The notes: generated by a model not told the origin, from the sequence alone. 64,000 nt of DNA from Tateyamaria pelophila (GCF_019966495.1 NZ_JAIMIA010000006.1:34792-98791); one strand, 5' to 3'; counted from the stretch's first letter, positions 34,154 to 42,759 are shown. Made by a program: numbers and translations.

Positions 34154-35491
34154 TCACGCGGCCCCATTGGACCAGTGCGGATGCAAATCATCAATGCGGT
34201 AAGGATGAACATGCTGATGGTTCGGTCCCGAAGTTTTGGTTTCGCGGAGATGCGGATGATCGGCAGGCAACTCGGGATGTGAATGCGCGCGTTCAAGCGG
34301 ATCATTCGCGGGCCAGACCCGAAGCGTGACCATCGTCATTGTCGCACATGCCAGCGACAGTATAAGCATAGCCATCTCGAGCGACACCCATGTCGCCATC
34401 CAACCGGCAAGCGGATAGGCCACAAGCCAACCTGCGTGGCTAAGCGAGAACTGCGCGGCAAACACCGCCGCACGGTCAGCTTTCTGCGCAGAGCGCGTGA
34501 TGACCACACCGCCGGGCGTCAGGACAAGTGATGAGGCCAGACCAAAGCCAACCCAGACGACTGCCAACGCTGAAAGTGGCGGGTTGGGCAGCAAGGCAAA
34601 CACAACGCCGACCACGGCAAACAGGAACGCGCCACCGCTCATCACGCGGCGTTCTTGCAGCCGTTTGACCAACCTTGGCACGAACACCGCACCAATAGCC
34701 GCACCCAAACCGTAAAAGCCCATGAGCACGGGAAAGTACGTCTCGGATGACCCAAGCCGTGCACCGGCATAAACAACGCTGTTCACAAGCACCCAACCCA
34801 TCGCCAAAGACAGCGCAAAGTTAAACAGAAACAGCCCTCTAAGCCGGGGTGTCCTGACATAGATCGACACGCCCTTCGATACACGCTGCCAGAAAGGCGT
34901 CTTGGTCGTCTCAAGGCCATGCGGCGGTATCCGGGCAAAGAGGATCGCCCCTATCGATCCCGCAAACGCGACCGACGCGACAAGAAACAGCGACTCTCCG
35001 GCAAGGGCTGTCAGCAGCAGGCCCGCGATCACCGGACTGAGCACCGCTTCCAACGTGTAGGCAATCCGCGACCATGACAAAGCACGGACGTAAACGTCTT
35101 CCTCTGCCACCACGTCGGGAATAGTCGACTGATACAATGGGGTAAACCCAGCGGACAGGGCAAAGAACACGAAGGACAGACCGGCGATAACCCAGATGTT
35201 CGTGGTCAACGCCATTGGCAGCAAAAGCAGCATGCGTCCGATATCCAATGACACCAACGCCACTTTGCGCGACACCCCGGCCAACAGGCTTTCAGCCAGC
35301 GGCGCAAGGCCAACATACGCGATCATCTTCAGGGCAAACAGAAGACCCAGCACCTGACCAGCGGCCTCGGCCCCGCCAATCCGGAAGGCAGCCAGCGACA
35401 AGGCGACGGTCAACAGGCCGACCCCTACAAGCGAACAGATTTGCGCGCCGAACAACCACCGGAAGTTTGGGTTGGCCAACGGGCTGGTCAT
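34154..35491 (-). CDS. MFS transporter (EntS-like) with histidine-rich C-terminal tail
   Basis: A 445-residue major facilitator with about twelve membrane helices; it starts MTSPLANPNFRWLFGAQI at 35491, overlapping the aminotransferase stop. The helices resemble those of EntS-type exporters of small natural products. The last 45 residues after the final helix hold nine histidines (AHSHPELPADHPHL and NHQHVHPYRIDDLHPHW), suggesting a cytoplasmic metal-binding tail. An exporter within an import operon could release a toxic intermediate or a product. Confidence 0.85.
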   Translation of the reverse strand: MTSPLANPNFRWLFGAQICSLVGVGLLTVALSLAAFRIGGAEAAGQVLGLLFALKMIAYVGLAPLAESLLAGVSRKVALVSLDIGRMLLLLPMALTTNIWVIAGLSFVFFALSAGFTPLYQSTIPDVVAEEDVYVRALSWSRIAYTLEAVLSPVIAGLLLTALAGESLFLVASVAFAGSIGAILFARIPPHGLETTKTPFWQRVSKGVSIYVRTPRLRGLFLFNFALSLAMGWVLVNSVVYAGARLGSSETYFPVLMGFYGLGAAIGAVFVPRLVKRLQERRVMSGGAFLFAVVGVVFALLPNPPLSALAVVWVGFGLASSLVLTPGGVVITRSAQKADRAAVFAAQFSLSHAGWLVAYPLAGWMATWVSLEMAMLILSLACATMTMVTLRVWPANDPLERAHSHPELPADHPHLRETKTSGPNHQHVHPYRIDDLHPHWSNGAA

Positions 35492-36948
35492 GAAGCGAGC
35501 GTCTCCTGGGTTGCGTCCACCGGAAAGAACCGCGCTGTGGCGGGATCGGCACGGTAACAAGAATGATAGTCGGATGCAGAGAACGCAAGCGCATCAACCG
35601 CCTGAATCACATGATCCGCCTTCTCGTCGGTCATCAACGCCGATAAATTAAGCCGCACCCAACCGGGTTTTTCAAGTTCGCACCCTTCGGAAATGGCGCG
35701 TTCAAGGCGTTGCGACTGCGCTTGGTCCAGATGCAGCAACCGATGCGCGTAGGACCCCGCGCAAGCACATCCGCCGCGTGCTTGAATGCCTGCCACGTCG
35801 CTAAGGAGACGGGTAAACAATTGCTGATGGATATGACCTCCATGCCCGTCACGCACGCGGAACGAAAAGATCGGCAGCGCGCCGGATTGCACCGTTCCCA
35901 GCATGTCCAGCCTTGGATTGCATGACCAAATGTCTTCGGCGCGCCGTCGCAATTGCTTTTGCCGCGCATCCAGCCATTCCTGACCCAAAGCTTCCTTGAC
36001 CAGCATCGCCAGTGCCACGCGAATATCCCCGATGACGTTCGGTGTGCCAGCCTCTTCGCGCGCCGCAATCCGGTCTGAATAGGTGTGTCCCCAAGGTGAG
36101 ACAAAACTGACCGTGCCACCACCGGGCAGCGACGGTGTGCACCGCGAGACAACCGCGTTTCGAACAATCATCACGCCACTTGCCCCCGGGCCACCGGGAA
36201 ACTTGTGCGGAGAAAACACGATAGCATCCTTGGCCGCATCCGTCCCTGACTTCATATCCATAGACATATACGGCGCGCCGCATCCGTAGTCCCATACGGC
36301 CAATGCACCGCGCGACTTTAGCAAGCGCGTTACGGCGTCAACATCCGTCACGATACCAGTCACGTTCGACGCCGCGGAGAAAGCGCCGACAGTCAAATCT
36401 GCGCCCGCAGCTTCATCCAAAGCGCACCCCAACGCGTCAAGGCAAGGCCCACCGCTGTCGCCCTCTGGGATTTCCGTCACAGTCGCGCCGCTCTCGCGCC
36501 ACGGCAATAGATTCGAGTGGTGCTCGTACGGTCCGACCAAAACGCTGACGCGACGGTCTTGCGCGACAAGACGGACGATATCCAGCAAAGCGACGATCCG
36601 GTTGATGGCCGCCGTCGATCCCGACCCGGTGAACACCACGCTATCACCAGCCCCCGCGCCAGTCATACGTGCGACTTCACTCCGCGCAGCCTCGCGCAGT
36701 CGCGTCACATACGATCCGCAATATGACGCTTGCGTGTGGCTGTTGGCATAGTACGGCAGGACATTATGTCGGATGAAATCTTCGACCTGGTCCAGCGCAC
36801 GACCGGACGCAACGTAGTCTGCATACACAAGAGGTTTCGGCCCAAAAGGTCCGTCAATCTCGATCCCGTCGCCAATCAATCCGGAGCTGACCCAATCCAC
36901 CACATCATCACGTCGCAGGGATCGACTGAAGCCGTCAAGGGGTTGCAT
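35488..36948 (-). CDS. Class V aminotransferase-fold PLP enzyme
   Basis: A 486-residue fold-type I PLP enzyme of the cysteine desulfurase/isopenicillin-N-epimerase group. The PLP lysine lies in FSPHKFPGGPGASG, the cofactor aspartate region in AVWDYGCGAPYM, and an early NSHTQASYCG and FTGSGSTAAINRI match the family. A late CACAGSYAH could supply a catalytic cysteine if it is a desulfurase-like lyase. It is the first gene of the minus-strand operon and is divergent from the Lrp-type regulator, 107 bases away. Substrate unknown. Confidence 0.85.
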   Translation of the reverse strand: MQPLDGFSRSLRRDDVVDWVSSGLIGDGIEIDGPFGPKPLVYADYVASGRALDQVEDFIRHNVLPYYANSHTQASYCGSYVTRLREAARSEVARMTGAGAGDSVVFTGSGSTAAINRIVALLDIVRLVAQDRRVSVLVGPYEHHSNLLPWRESGATVTEIPEGDSGGPCLDALGCALDEAAGADLTVGAFSAASNVTGIVTDVDAVTRLLKSRGALAVWDYGCGAPYMSMDMKSGTDAAKDAIVFSPHKFPGGPGASGVMIVRNAVVSRCTPSLPGGGTVSFVSPWGHTYSDRIAAREEAGTPNVIGDIRVALAMLVKEALGQEWLDARQKQLRRRAEDIWSCNPRLDMLGTVQSGALPIFSFRVRDGHGGHIHQQLFTRLLSDVAGIQARGGCACAGSYAHRLLHLDQAQSQRLERAISEGCELEKPGWVRLNLSALMTDEKADHVIQAVDALAFSASDYHSCYRADPATARFFPVDATQETLAS

Positions 36949-37031
36949 GCTACCTCCGAAACTCGATTAATCTTCTTACTGTGACACGCTGTCGACCAAA
37001 ATTTTCACCAAATTGATGCGCTTTACTTTCA

Positions 37032-37057
37032 ATTATCCTATCATATGATAGAATAAT
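37032..37057. promoter_or_regulatory. 26-bp near-perfect palindrome over the lrp-type start codon
   Basis: The arms ATTATCCTATCAT (37032-37044) and ATGATAGAATAAT (37045-37057) match at 12 of 13 positions; the centre is a perfect CTATCATATGATAG. The right arm includes the first two bases of the ATG at 37056. Lrp/AsnC proteins bind such AT-rich palindromes, so autoregulation and control of the divergent operon are likely. Confidence 0.75.
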
Positions 37058-37520
37058 GGCTACAAAACTGGATCAAATCGATTTCAAAATCCTTGCAGAG
37101 CTCCAACGCGACTCGGCGCAGTCCCAGCGCGCCCTCAGCGAAAAAGTTGGACTGTCGCAAAATGCGTGTTGGCGGCGTCTGAAGGCGCTCGAAGCCAGCG
37201 GTGTGATCCGCAATCGAACGGTTGTGCTAGACCGCGCGCAGCTTGGCGTTGGCTTGATTGTTTTTGTGATGGTCAAAACGCGACACCACTCTGCAGATTG
37301 GCTCAAGCACTTCCGCAGCCACATCTCTGCTATCCCTGAAGTCATTGATTTTTTCCGCATCGGGGGCGAATACGATTATCTGCTGAAGATCGCGACCAAG
37401 GACATGGCCAGCTATGACCGCGTTTATAAGCGCCTTATCGAAGGGGTCGAGCTTGAAACGGTCACATCCTATTTTTCGATGGAAGCCATAGAGGAACAGC
37501 GCCCTATCCGGCTTTTTTGA
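37056..37520 (+). CDS. Lrp/AsnC family transcriptional regulator
   Basis: A 154-residue regulator with the N-terminal Lrp helix-turn-helix (DQIDFKILAELQRDSAQSQ followed by RALSEKVGLSQNACWRR) and a C-terminal RAM ligand-sensing domain (FFRIGGEYDYLLKI, then YDRVYKRLIEGVE). It faces the ten-gene transporter/enzyme operon and is probably its regulator, sensing an amino acid or amine. There is no recognisable Shine-Dalgarno in front of ATG 37056, which lies inside the palindrome, so the mRNA may be leaderless or almost so. Confidence 0.92.
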   Translation: MATKLDQIDFKILAELQRDSAQSQRALSEKVGLSQNACWRRLKALEASGVIRNRTVVLDRAQLGVGLIVFVMVKTRHHSADWLKHFRSHISAIPEVIDFFRIGGEYDYLLKIATKDMASYDRVYKRLIEGVELETVTSYFSMEAIEEQRPIRLF

Positions 37521-37730
37521 CTTCAGCTACTATGCCGCCCTCGCGAGCAGCCCAAAGCGAAGCTTGAAATCGGGCGGACAAAATATCAACACAGCTTGAA
37601 CAATAATTGCGCCAAATCGATGAAGACACATTGCGATCGCAACTATTCATCATGCGCAGACGCAAAACCCTTCCTCGAATGACCGCATTGCAACTGATTT
37701 CATACCTTGGAGCATATTGCAGCGTTGCGT

Positions 37731-37916
37731 GCTTTGGGCTCTCTACCGCCGTTAGATCGGTCGCAGCAAATCCGGTAGAGGGATCACAGGCCGCTGTCGT
37801 GGACGGCCCATTGCAGCCATTCACCGCACCATGCCACCGCTGCGATGCGGCCCGTCATTTCGGACTTTCGCTGCGGACGCGAAATCGAGCTGACGGCGAA
37901 CTCACAGATCGCGGAC
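37731..37916 (+). repeat. Dispersed repeat, copy D (112-bp unit plus 74-bp upstream extension)
   Basis: The 112-bp unit is 37805-37916 (GGCCCATTGC to GATCGCGGAC, with core ATGCGGCCCGTC). The preceding 74 bases, starting GCTTTGGGCTC and containing TTAGATCGGTCGCAGCA, are shared with 40588-40661 at the same spacing. The rest of 37521-38056 shows no gene I can support. Confidence 0.75.
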
Positions 37917-38056
37917 AAAACCGCCGATCGCTATTGCAGCGGCAAGTGACCATGAGGCGCACTCAATTTGCTGGAACGAGTGCGGAACTGCGGCATGATT
38001 TCCATAAAGCGGCCGTTCGCAATGGTCGGAAGAGTCGGGTCCAATTCCCTCTCAAG

Positions 38057-38881
38057 CTATTTCGGAATTCGTAAAGGTTCGATATCAAGGCGATAATCTT
38101 CACCAACCCGAAACATGGTCCCGTTGGGAACCTGATACCAATGTTCCCCATGCGTGATAGGTTCGGATGCGATTTCAGCGGCAAGATAAGAACATTTTGG
38201 ATCATGGTGCACATGTGCCTGACCGCAGATCGGACAGTTGTAAGTATGATCGCGCACGAGATAGAAAAGCGATCGGTTCAAGCAGGAACCGATCATATGC
38301 TCCCCGTCTGTTAGGATGATGTTCAGCCCAACACGTGCGTCGGGGTCAACTTCAGCACACCACGTAAGAATCTGCTCAAGCCCTAGCTTCGCAGTCTTAA
38401 ATAGACCGCGTTCAGGGTGCTGCAAAAACAGGCCCAGAAGATAGCGAAAAATGTGCTCGCTATCCGTTGTACCTTTGATTTCGGATCTGTGCAGAGGGTC
38501 AATATGATCCAGCATCTTTGCCCGGACCTGATCAAAATTCGGGACCGTCCCATTATGGGCGAATATCCACCGGCCATGATGGAAAGGATGTGTGTTTTCT
38601 ATACTGGTCCCTCCCACCGTAGCCCGCCGCACATGTGCCACGACTGTCCGTGCATAAACACGTGCTGCCTTTCGACTGAAATGCTCACCATGGAAGGCGG
38701 CCCAGACTTGTTTTTCAACCATCGGACTACCATTCGGGTAGTCGGCGACCCCCCAACCGTGACCGTGCGCATATCCCTGCATATCACCTTTGCTTTGTGC
38801 CATCAGCGCGTTTTGTGATTTTACGAGGCTGCATTCAACCTTCGTGGGTTCGTTAGCGTGCATAGCATAGAGTCGGCACAT
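38057..38881 (-). CDS. Class II glutamine amidotransferase (Ntn hydrolase, YafJ/EgtC-like)
   Basis: A 274-residue Ntn-type glutaminase or gamma-glutamyl amidohydrolase. The start at 38881 gives MCRLYAMHA, so Cys2 becomes the N-terminal nucleophile; a longer frame to 38947 would bury it. AHVRRATVGG, FAHNGTVPNF and TTDSEH supply the substrate arginine, oxyanion Asn-Gly and Asp-Ser-Glu motifs. The site CAGGAGAAACA precedes the ATG. Unusually, residues around 225-240 form a CPICGQAHVHHDPKC cluster resembling a zinc knuckle. It is divergent from the ATP-grasp gene at 38981 with 99 bases between, suggesting shared regulation. Confidence 0.88.
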   Translation of the reverse strand: MCRLYAMHANEPTKVECSLVKSQNALMAQSKGDMQGYAHGHGWGVADYPNGSPMVEKQVWAAFHGEHFSRKAARVYARTVVAHVRRATVGGTSIENTHPFHHGRWIFAHNGTVPNFDQVRAKMLDHIDPLHRSEIKGTTDSEHIFRYLLGLFLQHPERGLFKTAKLGLEQILTWCAEVDPDARVGLNIILTDGEHMIGSCLNRSLFYLVRDHTYNCPICGQAHVHHDPKCSYLAAEIASEPITHGEHWYQVPNGTMFRVGEDYRLDIEPLRIPK

Positions 38882-38980
38882 CGATTGTTTCTCCTGTCTC
38901 GGCTCTAAATAAGGGATTTTTTCATGTTCAGGCATGATCGAGATCAAATGCTTTGGAGTAATTTTGTTCCAAATTGACTT

Positions 38981-40396
38981 ATGGCTGTCACTTTCTCATC
39001 CATGGATTGTTCGGATCAAAGGCTTGTTGCGGAACTGCTTGAAAGTGAACCCGCTTTGCTGTCTTCGCTGGATTTTGGACCGCGTGTTGCACAAGGCATG
39101 GGTGACGGACCGTCTTTGCTTATCGGGGATCAGTCCGAAATCGCGCTTCTTGCGTCAGCGCAGGGATCACGGCTCGACTATCGCATGGCTTTGCTAGCGA
39201 AACCCGGTGACTGCGTTTTGGTCCGCCAACAGGTGCCCGACTTTGAAGCTTATCTTGCAAATATTTTGGGGCAGGAAGATGTTATATATCTGCATGGACG
39301 CTCTGATGATGTCCGCCCGGTAATCCAGCAGGCAAGCACCACCCCCAAGTTGCTCGAAACACTCGCAGACACTGCACAAAGATCGGGCGGAATGACATTG
39401 AAACCTTATTTGACGACTGGTCACAGTTGGCGCTTAGCCCAAACCCTAAGCGAGGCAACCAAATGCTGCATCCATGTCTGCGGCCCCTCACCGAGACTGG
39501 CGAAACGGGTCAATGACAAGCTTTGGTTCGGACAGGTTGCCCGCCGTATTCTGGGCAATCATGCAACGCCCCCCACGCGCGCAGCATATGGCCCGGCAGC
39601 AGCAGCAGGGTTGGTAAAGCGTATCAGTAAAGCGGGTAATGAGGTTGTTGTTAAGGTGCCTGATAGCGCGGGCTCAGCAGGAAATCTGCGCCTCGAAAGT
39701 GCAACGGTTCGGGAGAAAAGCCTCAATGAACTGAGGCAGTTCCTGCTGCATCGTCTTCATGCGTTCGGATGGCAGGACAAATACCCGATACTTGTAGGGA
39801 TTTGGGATGAAAATGTTACGTGCAGCCCTTCTGCCCAGATCTGGGTGCCGCATGTTAAGGATGGGCCGCCTGTCGTCGAGGGTATCTTCGAACAACGTGT
39901 CCGAGACAGCATGGCTGCTTTTGTAGGAGCGGCGCGATCGACCTTGCCTCAAGCCTTACAAAGCAGGATGAGCGCTGAGGCCTCACGTATTGCTAGCATC
40001 TTTCAACGACTGGGGTATTTCGGAAGGTGTAGCCTTGACGCAGTGATCGTCCGCGCCGCTGACTGGGCCGACGAAATCCACTGGATCGAATGTAACGGGC
40101 GTTGGGGCGGAGTCTCTATCCCGATGACAGTCGCAGGTGCTCTTTACGCACGTCAGCCCGCTCCGGCCATCTCCATTGTTCAGGAACTACGCTCCGGTAG
40201 TCAGATGCAAACAAAGGAACTTTTGCGTCGTCTTGGTGATATATTGTTTCGCGTCGGCCATGACAAAGAAGGTATAGTCGTGATGTCTCCGCCTGAAGAC
40301 TACAATGGTGCGCGCATAAATCTGCTTTCTTTGTCTCAGACCCAAGTTGGCTCTGATGAAATCCTGAATGAAGCAATGCGGAGAGTTCAGGAATAG
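38981..40396 (+). CDS. ATP-grasp ligase-like protein (PGM1/preATP-grasp type)
   Basis: A 471-residue protein without an obvious signal peptide. An N-terminal pre-ATP-grasp-like region (about 1-190) is followed by ATP-grasp elements: EVVVKVPDSAGSAGNLRL (lysine and glycine-rich loop), the beta-strand YPILVGIWDE, and GRCSLDAVIV followed by IHWIECNGRWGGVSIP, where the glutamate and asparagine would bind magnesium-ATP. This resembles PGM1-type peptide ligases more than D-Ala ligases. GGAG lies about 22 bases before the ATG, so initiation is not well supported. A short stem (AAGTTGC/GCAACTT, 40397-40454) follows the stop. The amine and acid substrates are unknown. Confidence 0.75.
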   Translation: MAVTFSSMDCSDQRLVAELLESEPALLSSLDFGPRVAQGMGDGPSLLIGDQSEIALLASAQGSRLDYRMALLAKPGDCVLVRQQVPDFEAYLANILGQEDVIYLHGRSDDVRPVIQQASTTPKLLETLADTAQRSGGMTLKPYLTTGHSWRLAQTLSEATKCCIHVCGPSPRLAKRVNDKLWFGQVARRILGNHATPPTRAAYGPAAAAGLVKRISKAGNEVVVKVPDSAGSAGNLRLESATVREKSLNELRQFLLHRLHAFGWQDKYPILVGIWDENVTCSPSAQIWVPHVKDGPPVVEGIFEQRVRDSMAAFVGAARSTLPQALQSRMSAEASRIASIFQRLGYFGRCSLDAVIVRAADWADEIHWIECNGRWGGVSIPMTVAGALYARQPAPAISIVQELRSGSQMQTKELLRRLGDILFRVGHDKEGIVVMSPPEDYNGARINLLSLSQTQVGSDEILNEAMRRVQE

Positions 40397-40587
40397 AAGT
40401 TGCGTTCCTAGGCTCGTTTGAGATTTTTTCGAACGCCAAAAAAGTCTGCAACTTGGTCATACTTTATCCAGAATGCAGCGCATCACCATCGAATGGCCGC
40501 TTGCACGGCAGCGTTGCGGCCTAGCGATCGGATTGCTAAATGCATTTAGCCTGCTGCATGAGCAAAGGTTGAGATTTCTATCCAGCC

Positions 40588-40771
40588 GCTTTGGGCTCGT
40601 CGCCGCCATTAGATCGGTCGCAGCATGTTTTCTAGATCAGTCGCACTACCCCGGCAGGCACGGCCCACAGCCGACCTCCAAGAGCTACTCAAGATGCTGC
40701 GGTGCAGCCCGTCATTGCTGCCATTCGTGCAGAGCGCAGCATTTTGACGGCTTTATCGTCGGTGTGCGGAC
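40588..40771 (+). repeat. Dispersed repeat, copy E (110-bp unit plus 74-bp upstream extension)
   Basis: The unit 40662-40771 begins GGCCCACAGC and ends GTGTGCGGAC; the 74 bases before it (GCTTTGGGCTC onward) match copy D at identical spacing. The core is more diverged (ATGCTGCGGTGCAGCCCGTC). No gene is supported in 40397-40911. Confidence 0.72.
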
Positions 40772-40911
40772 TTTTCTGCCATTCGAAATCGATGGCCGCA
40801 GGTACTCTATCTGCGCATTACTGCCGTCGGACCGTCTAATCCGTTTCGCTGGTGTAGCACTGGCAAGGAAGATTGTCCGACCCTAGACCGGGCGTGCGAT
40901 CAGACGTCAAT

Positions 40912-41727
40912 TCAGGAATCGTCGCTAAAGCCGACGCTGTGCAGTCGCGGAACGCGCACATCATGCCGACCTTGCGCGGACGGGCAATTGAAGCGCACGA
41001 TGCGGGGATTCGGACGCCAGACAGTGCCCAAAGTCACTTCGTAGGTCGTGCCGCTGCGCAGGCCGTTGAGTGTGAATTTGCGTGTATTGCCACGTCCGGA
41101 GAGGTTCGCACGCCGGAAATCGCCCTGACCCGCCGCACGAAACCAGACCGTGTCCAGCCTGTGAACCGTGACGCCAGCGGCGGGATTGAAAGGGTTATTC
41201 GGAACCCTTGCCACAAAGTTCAAGCTCGAGCTAACCGTGCCGACAGCCTTGCAACTCGTAGGTTCTGGCCCGGGGACCGTAGAGAGGTTCGTTGCTATCA
41301 CACCGCCAACCCTGCAGCGCGACCAATGGGTTCCCGGGGGTGTCAGCCAAGCGAAGCAGGTGCCGTCCCTGTAACTTGCAGTCGCCTCGACACGCCCGAG
41401 CTGATTTTCGACGCGAAGGGTGAAATTTCCGCTGTTCGTGCGGATACTGAAAGCAGGTGGCATTTTCGCGGGCCAGCCAAAACTGCCATCGCTCAGTTGT
41501 GTGCGCGATTCCATTTCCCGCCCGCCTTCAAGCAAGATCACGCGGATGACGTTGCGCGTGTCCCAAGAAAAGGTCAGCCAAGTGTGGCCATCGCGGAACG
41601 TCTTTTCCACCTTGAAGGACACGATTGTGGGCGGCCCCGATTGAGAAAGTGCAGGCCCCACGTGAGACATGGTACAAGCAACCGATATGAAAATGACGCT
41701 GAAAATACGGCTGATAACGTGGAGCAT
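40912..41727 (-). CDS. Secreted hypothetical protein with beta-sandwich character
   Basis: A 271-residue protein with a signal peptide (MLHVISRIFSVIFISVACTM, probable cleavage near ALSQS). The mature part alternates short beta-strand segments, contains four cysteines in a periplasmic context, and ends with FTLNGLRSGTTYEVTLGT, which resembles a fibronectin type III strand pair. I do not recognise a specific family. It stands alone between repeat copy E and the integrase region. It may be an outer-surface or periplasmic binding protein, but nothing fixes the function. Confidence 0.65.
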   Translation of the reverse strand: MLHVISRIFSVIFISVACTMSHVGPALSQSGPPTIVSFKVEKTFRDGHTWLTFSWDTRNVIRVILLEGGREMESRTQLSDGSFGWPAKMPPAFSIRTNSGNFTLRVENQLGRVEATASYRDGTCFAWLTPPGTHWSRCRVGGVIATNLSTVPGPEPTSCKAVGTVSSSLNFVARVPNNPFNPAAGVTVHRLDTVWFRAAGQGDFRRANLSGRGNTRKFTLNGLRSGTTYEVTLGTVWRPNPRIVRFNCPSAQGRHDVRVPRLHSVGFSDDS

Positions 41728-42103
41728 AGCTTGTCCTTCCGAACGTTATGATATGTCCGCGAACCGCAGGCTGCACGGGACATCTAATGTAAGAACAACC
41801 TGACCCAACATGACATCCATACCAAAAAATCCGATAAAAATCAAATGCCGCTGCCTGAGTATCAGGCCACCCGTTGGCTGAGTGGCCTGGACTGCTGGCC
41901 AAGTCGAAAACCGGTGCATGACTGATCTGCGAACCTTTGCCGCGATGGTTGCACGGATTGGTCGCCGACATTCGTGAGATGCGCAGCATTCGTAAGTCTG
42001 GGCTCACTGCCGACCTCGGATTCAGCGCAGCATCTTATGATATGATGCCTTGTCAACGTCGGGTTGTCGATGTGGGAGGGCATGGTGGATCGGAGGAACT
42101 GTC
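41728..42103. other. Gene-free stretch upstream of the integrase, with a possible inverted repeat copy
   Basis: No gene is seen. Read on the minus strand, about 41950-42035 shows AGATGCTGCG, CCCAGACTTACGAATGCTGC and GGCGACCAATC in the same order as AGATGCTGCG, TCAGACCTGACATTCGCTGC and GGCGAACTCACAATC in repeat copy F, with extra bases between. It may be a degraded inverted copy on the other side of the integrase. Confidence 0.4.
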
Positions 42104-42736
42104 ATGCAAACACCAAACTTACCTGCCATTCGCGCACTGCGTCCCGCCTGGAACAAAGGCCGAATCGTCGGCCAGAAGAGGCCGCTCAAGCCCAAACACG
42201 TCTGGGCGATCAGGGTGCGGCTGGAGCTGGCCGAGAACCATCGTGATCTAGCCCTTTTCAATCTTGCGATCGACAGCAAGCTGCGCGGCTGCGATCTGGT
42301 GAAGATGAAGGTGGTCGATGTCATGGCGTCAGGTCAAATCAAGGAACGCGCGTCAGTTCTGCAGAGCAAGACCCAGAAACCTGTGCGCTTCGAAATCTCT
42401 AAAGGCACACGTGCATCGCTCGCAAGGTGGATCCGGGAGCCTCTGATGATTGGATCCGAATACCTCTGGCCTGGGTGGTTTCACGAACGGCTTCACATCT
42501 CGACCCGCCAGTATGCGCGTATTGTCCGTGACTGGGTGACATCCATCGGTCTGGAGGCCAGCGCCTATGGCACGCACTCGATGCGGCGAACGAAGGTGAC
42601 CCAAATCTACAAGAAGACGGGCAACCTTCGGGCAGTCCAGCTGTTGTTGGGCCACACCAAGATGGACAGCACTGTAAGATACCTTGGCGTAGAACTTGAA
42701 GATGCGCTGGCTATCGCCGAAGCAATCGAAATCTAA
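42104..42736 (+). CDS. Compact tyrosine recombinase/integrase
   Basis: A 210-residue site-specific recombinase consisting of little more than the catalytic domain. The first catalytic arginine is in DSKLRGCDLVKM (about residue 60), the His-x-x-Arg box in THSMRRTKVTQIYK, the second histidine in LLGHTKMDSTVRYLGV and the nucleophile tyrosine in the same motif. ATG 42104 follows GGAGGA. It lacks the usual N-terminal core-binding domain of about 100 residues. Repeat copy F begins 24 bases after its stop, and a degraded inverted copy may lie upstream, so it may move or act on this repeat family, an untested idea. Confidence 0.88.
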   Translation: MQTPNLPAIRALRPAWNKGRIVGQKRPLKPKHVWAIRVRLELAENHRDLALFNLAIDSKLRGCDLVKMKVVDVMASGQIKERASVLQSKTQKPVRFEISKGTRASLARWIREPLMIGSEYLWPGWFHERLHISTRQYARIVRDWVTSIGLEASAYGTHSMRRTKVTQIYKKTGNLRAVQLLLGHTKMDSTVRYLGVELEDALAIAEAIEI

Positions 42737-42759
42737 AGGCGTGGGCCGTTTTCACGGAC

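Noticed and set aside
37607..38074. 155-codon plus-strand frame
   Set aside because: It runs across repeat copy D and the end of the amidotransferase gene; composition is non-coding.
40873..41751. 292-codon plus-strand frame opposite the secreted hypothetical protein
   Set aside because: The minus-strand frame has a signal peptide and plausible beta structure; this one has neither.
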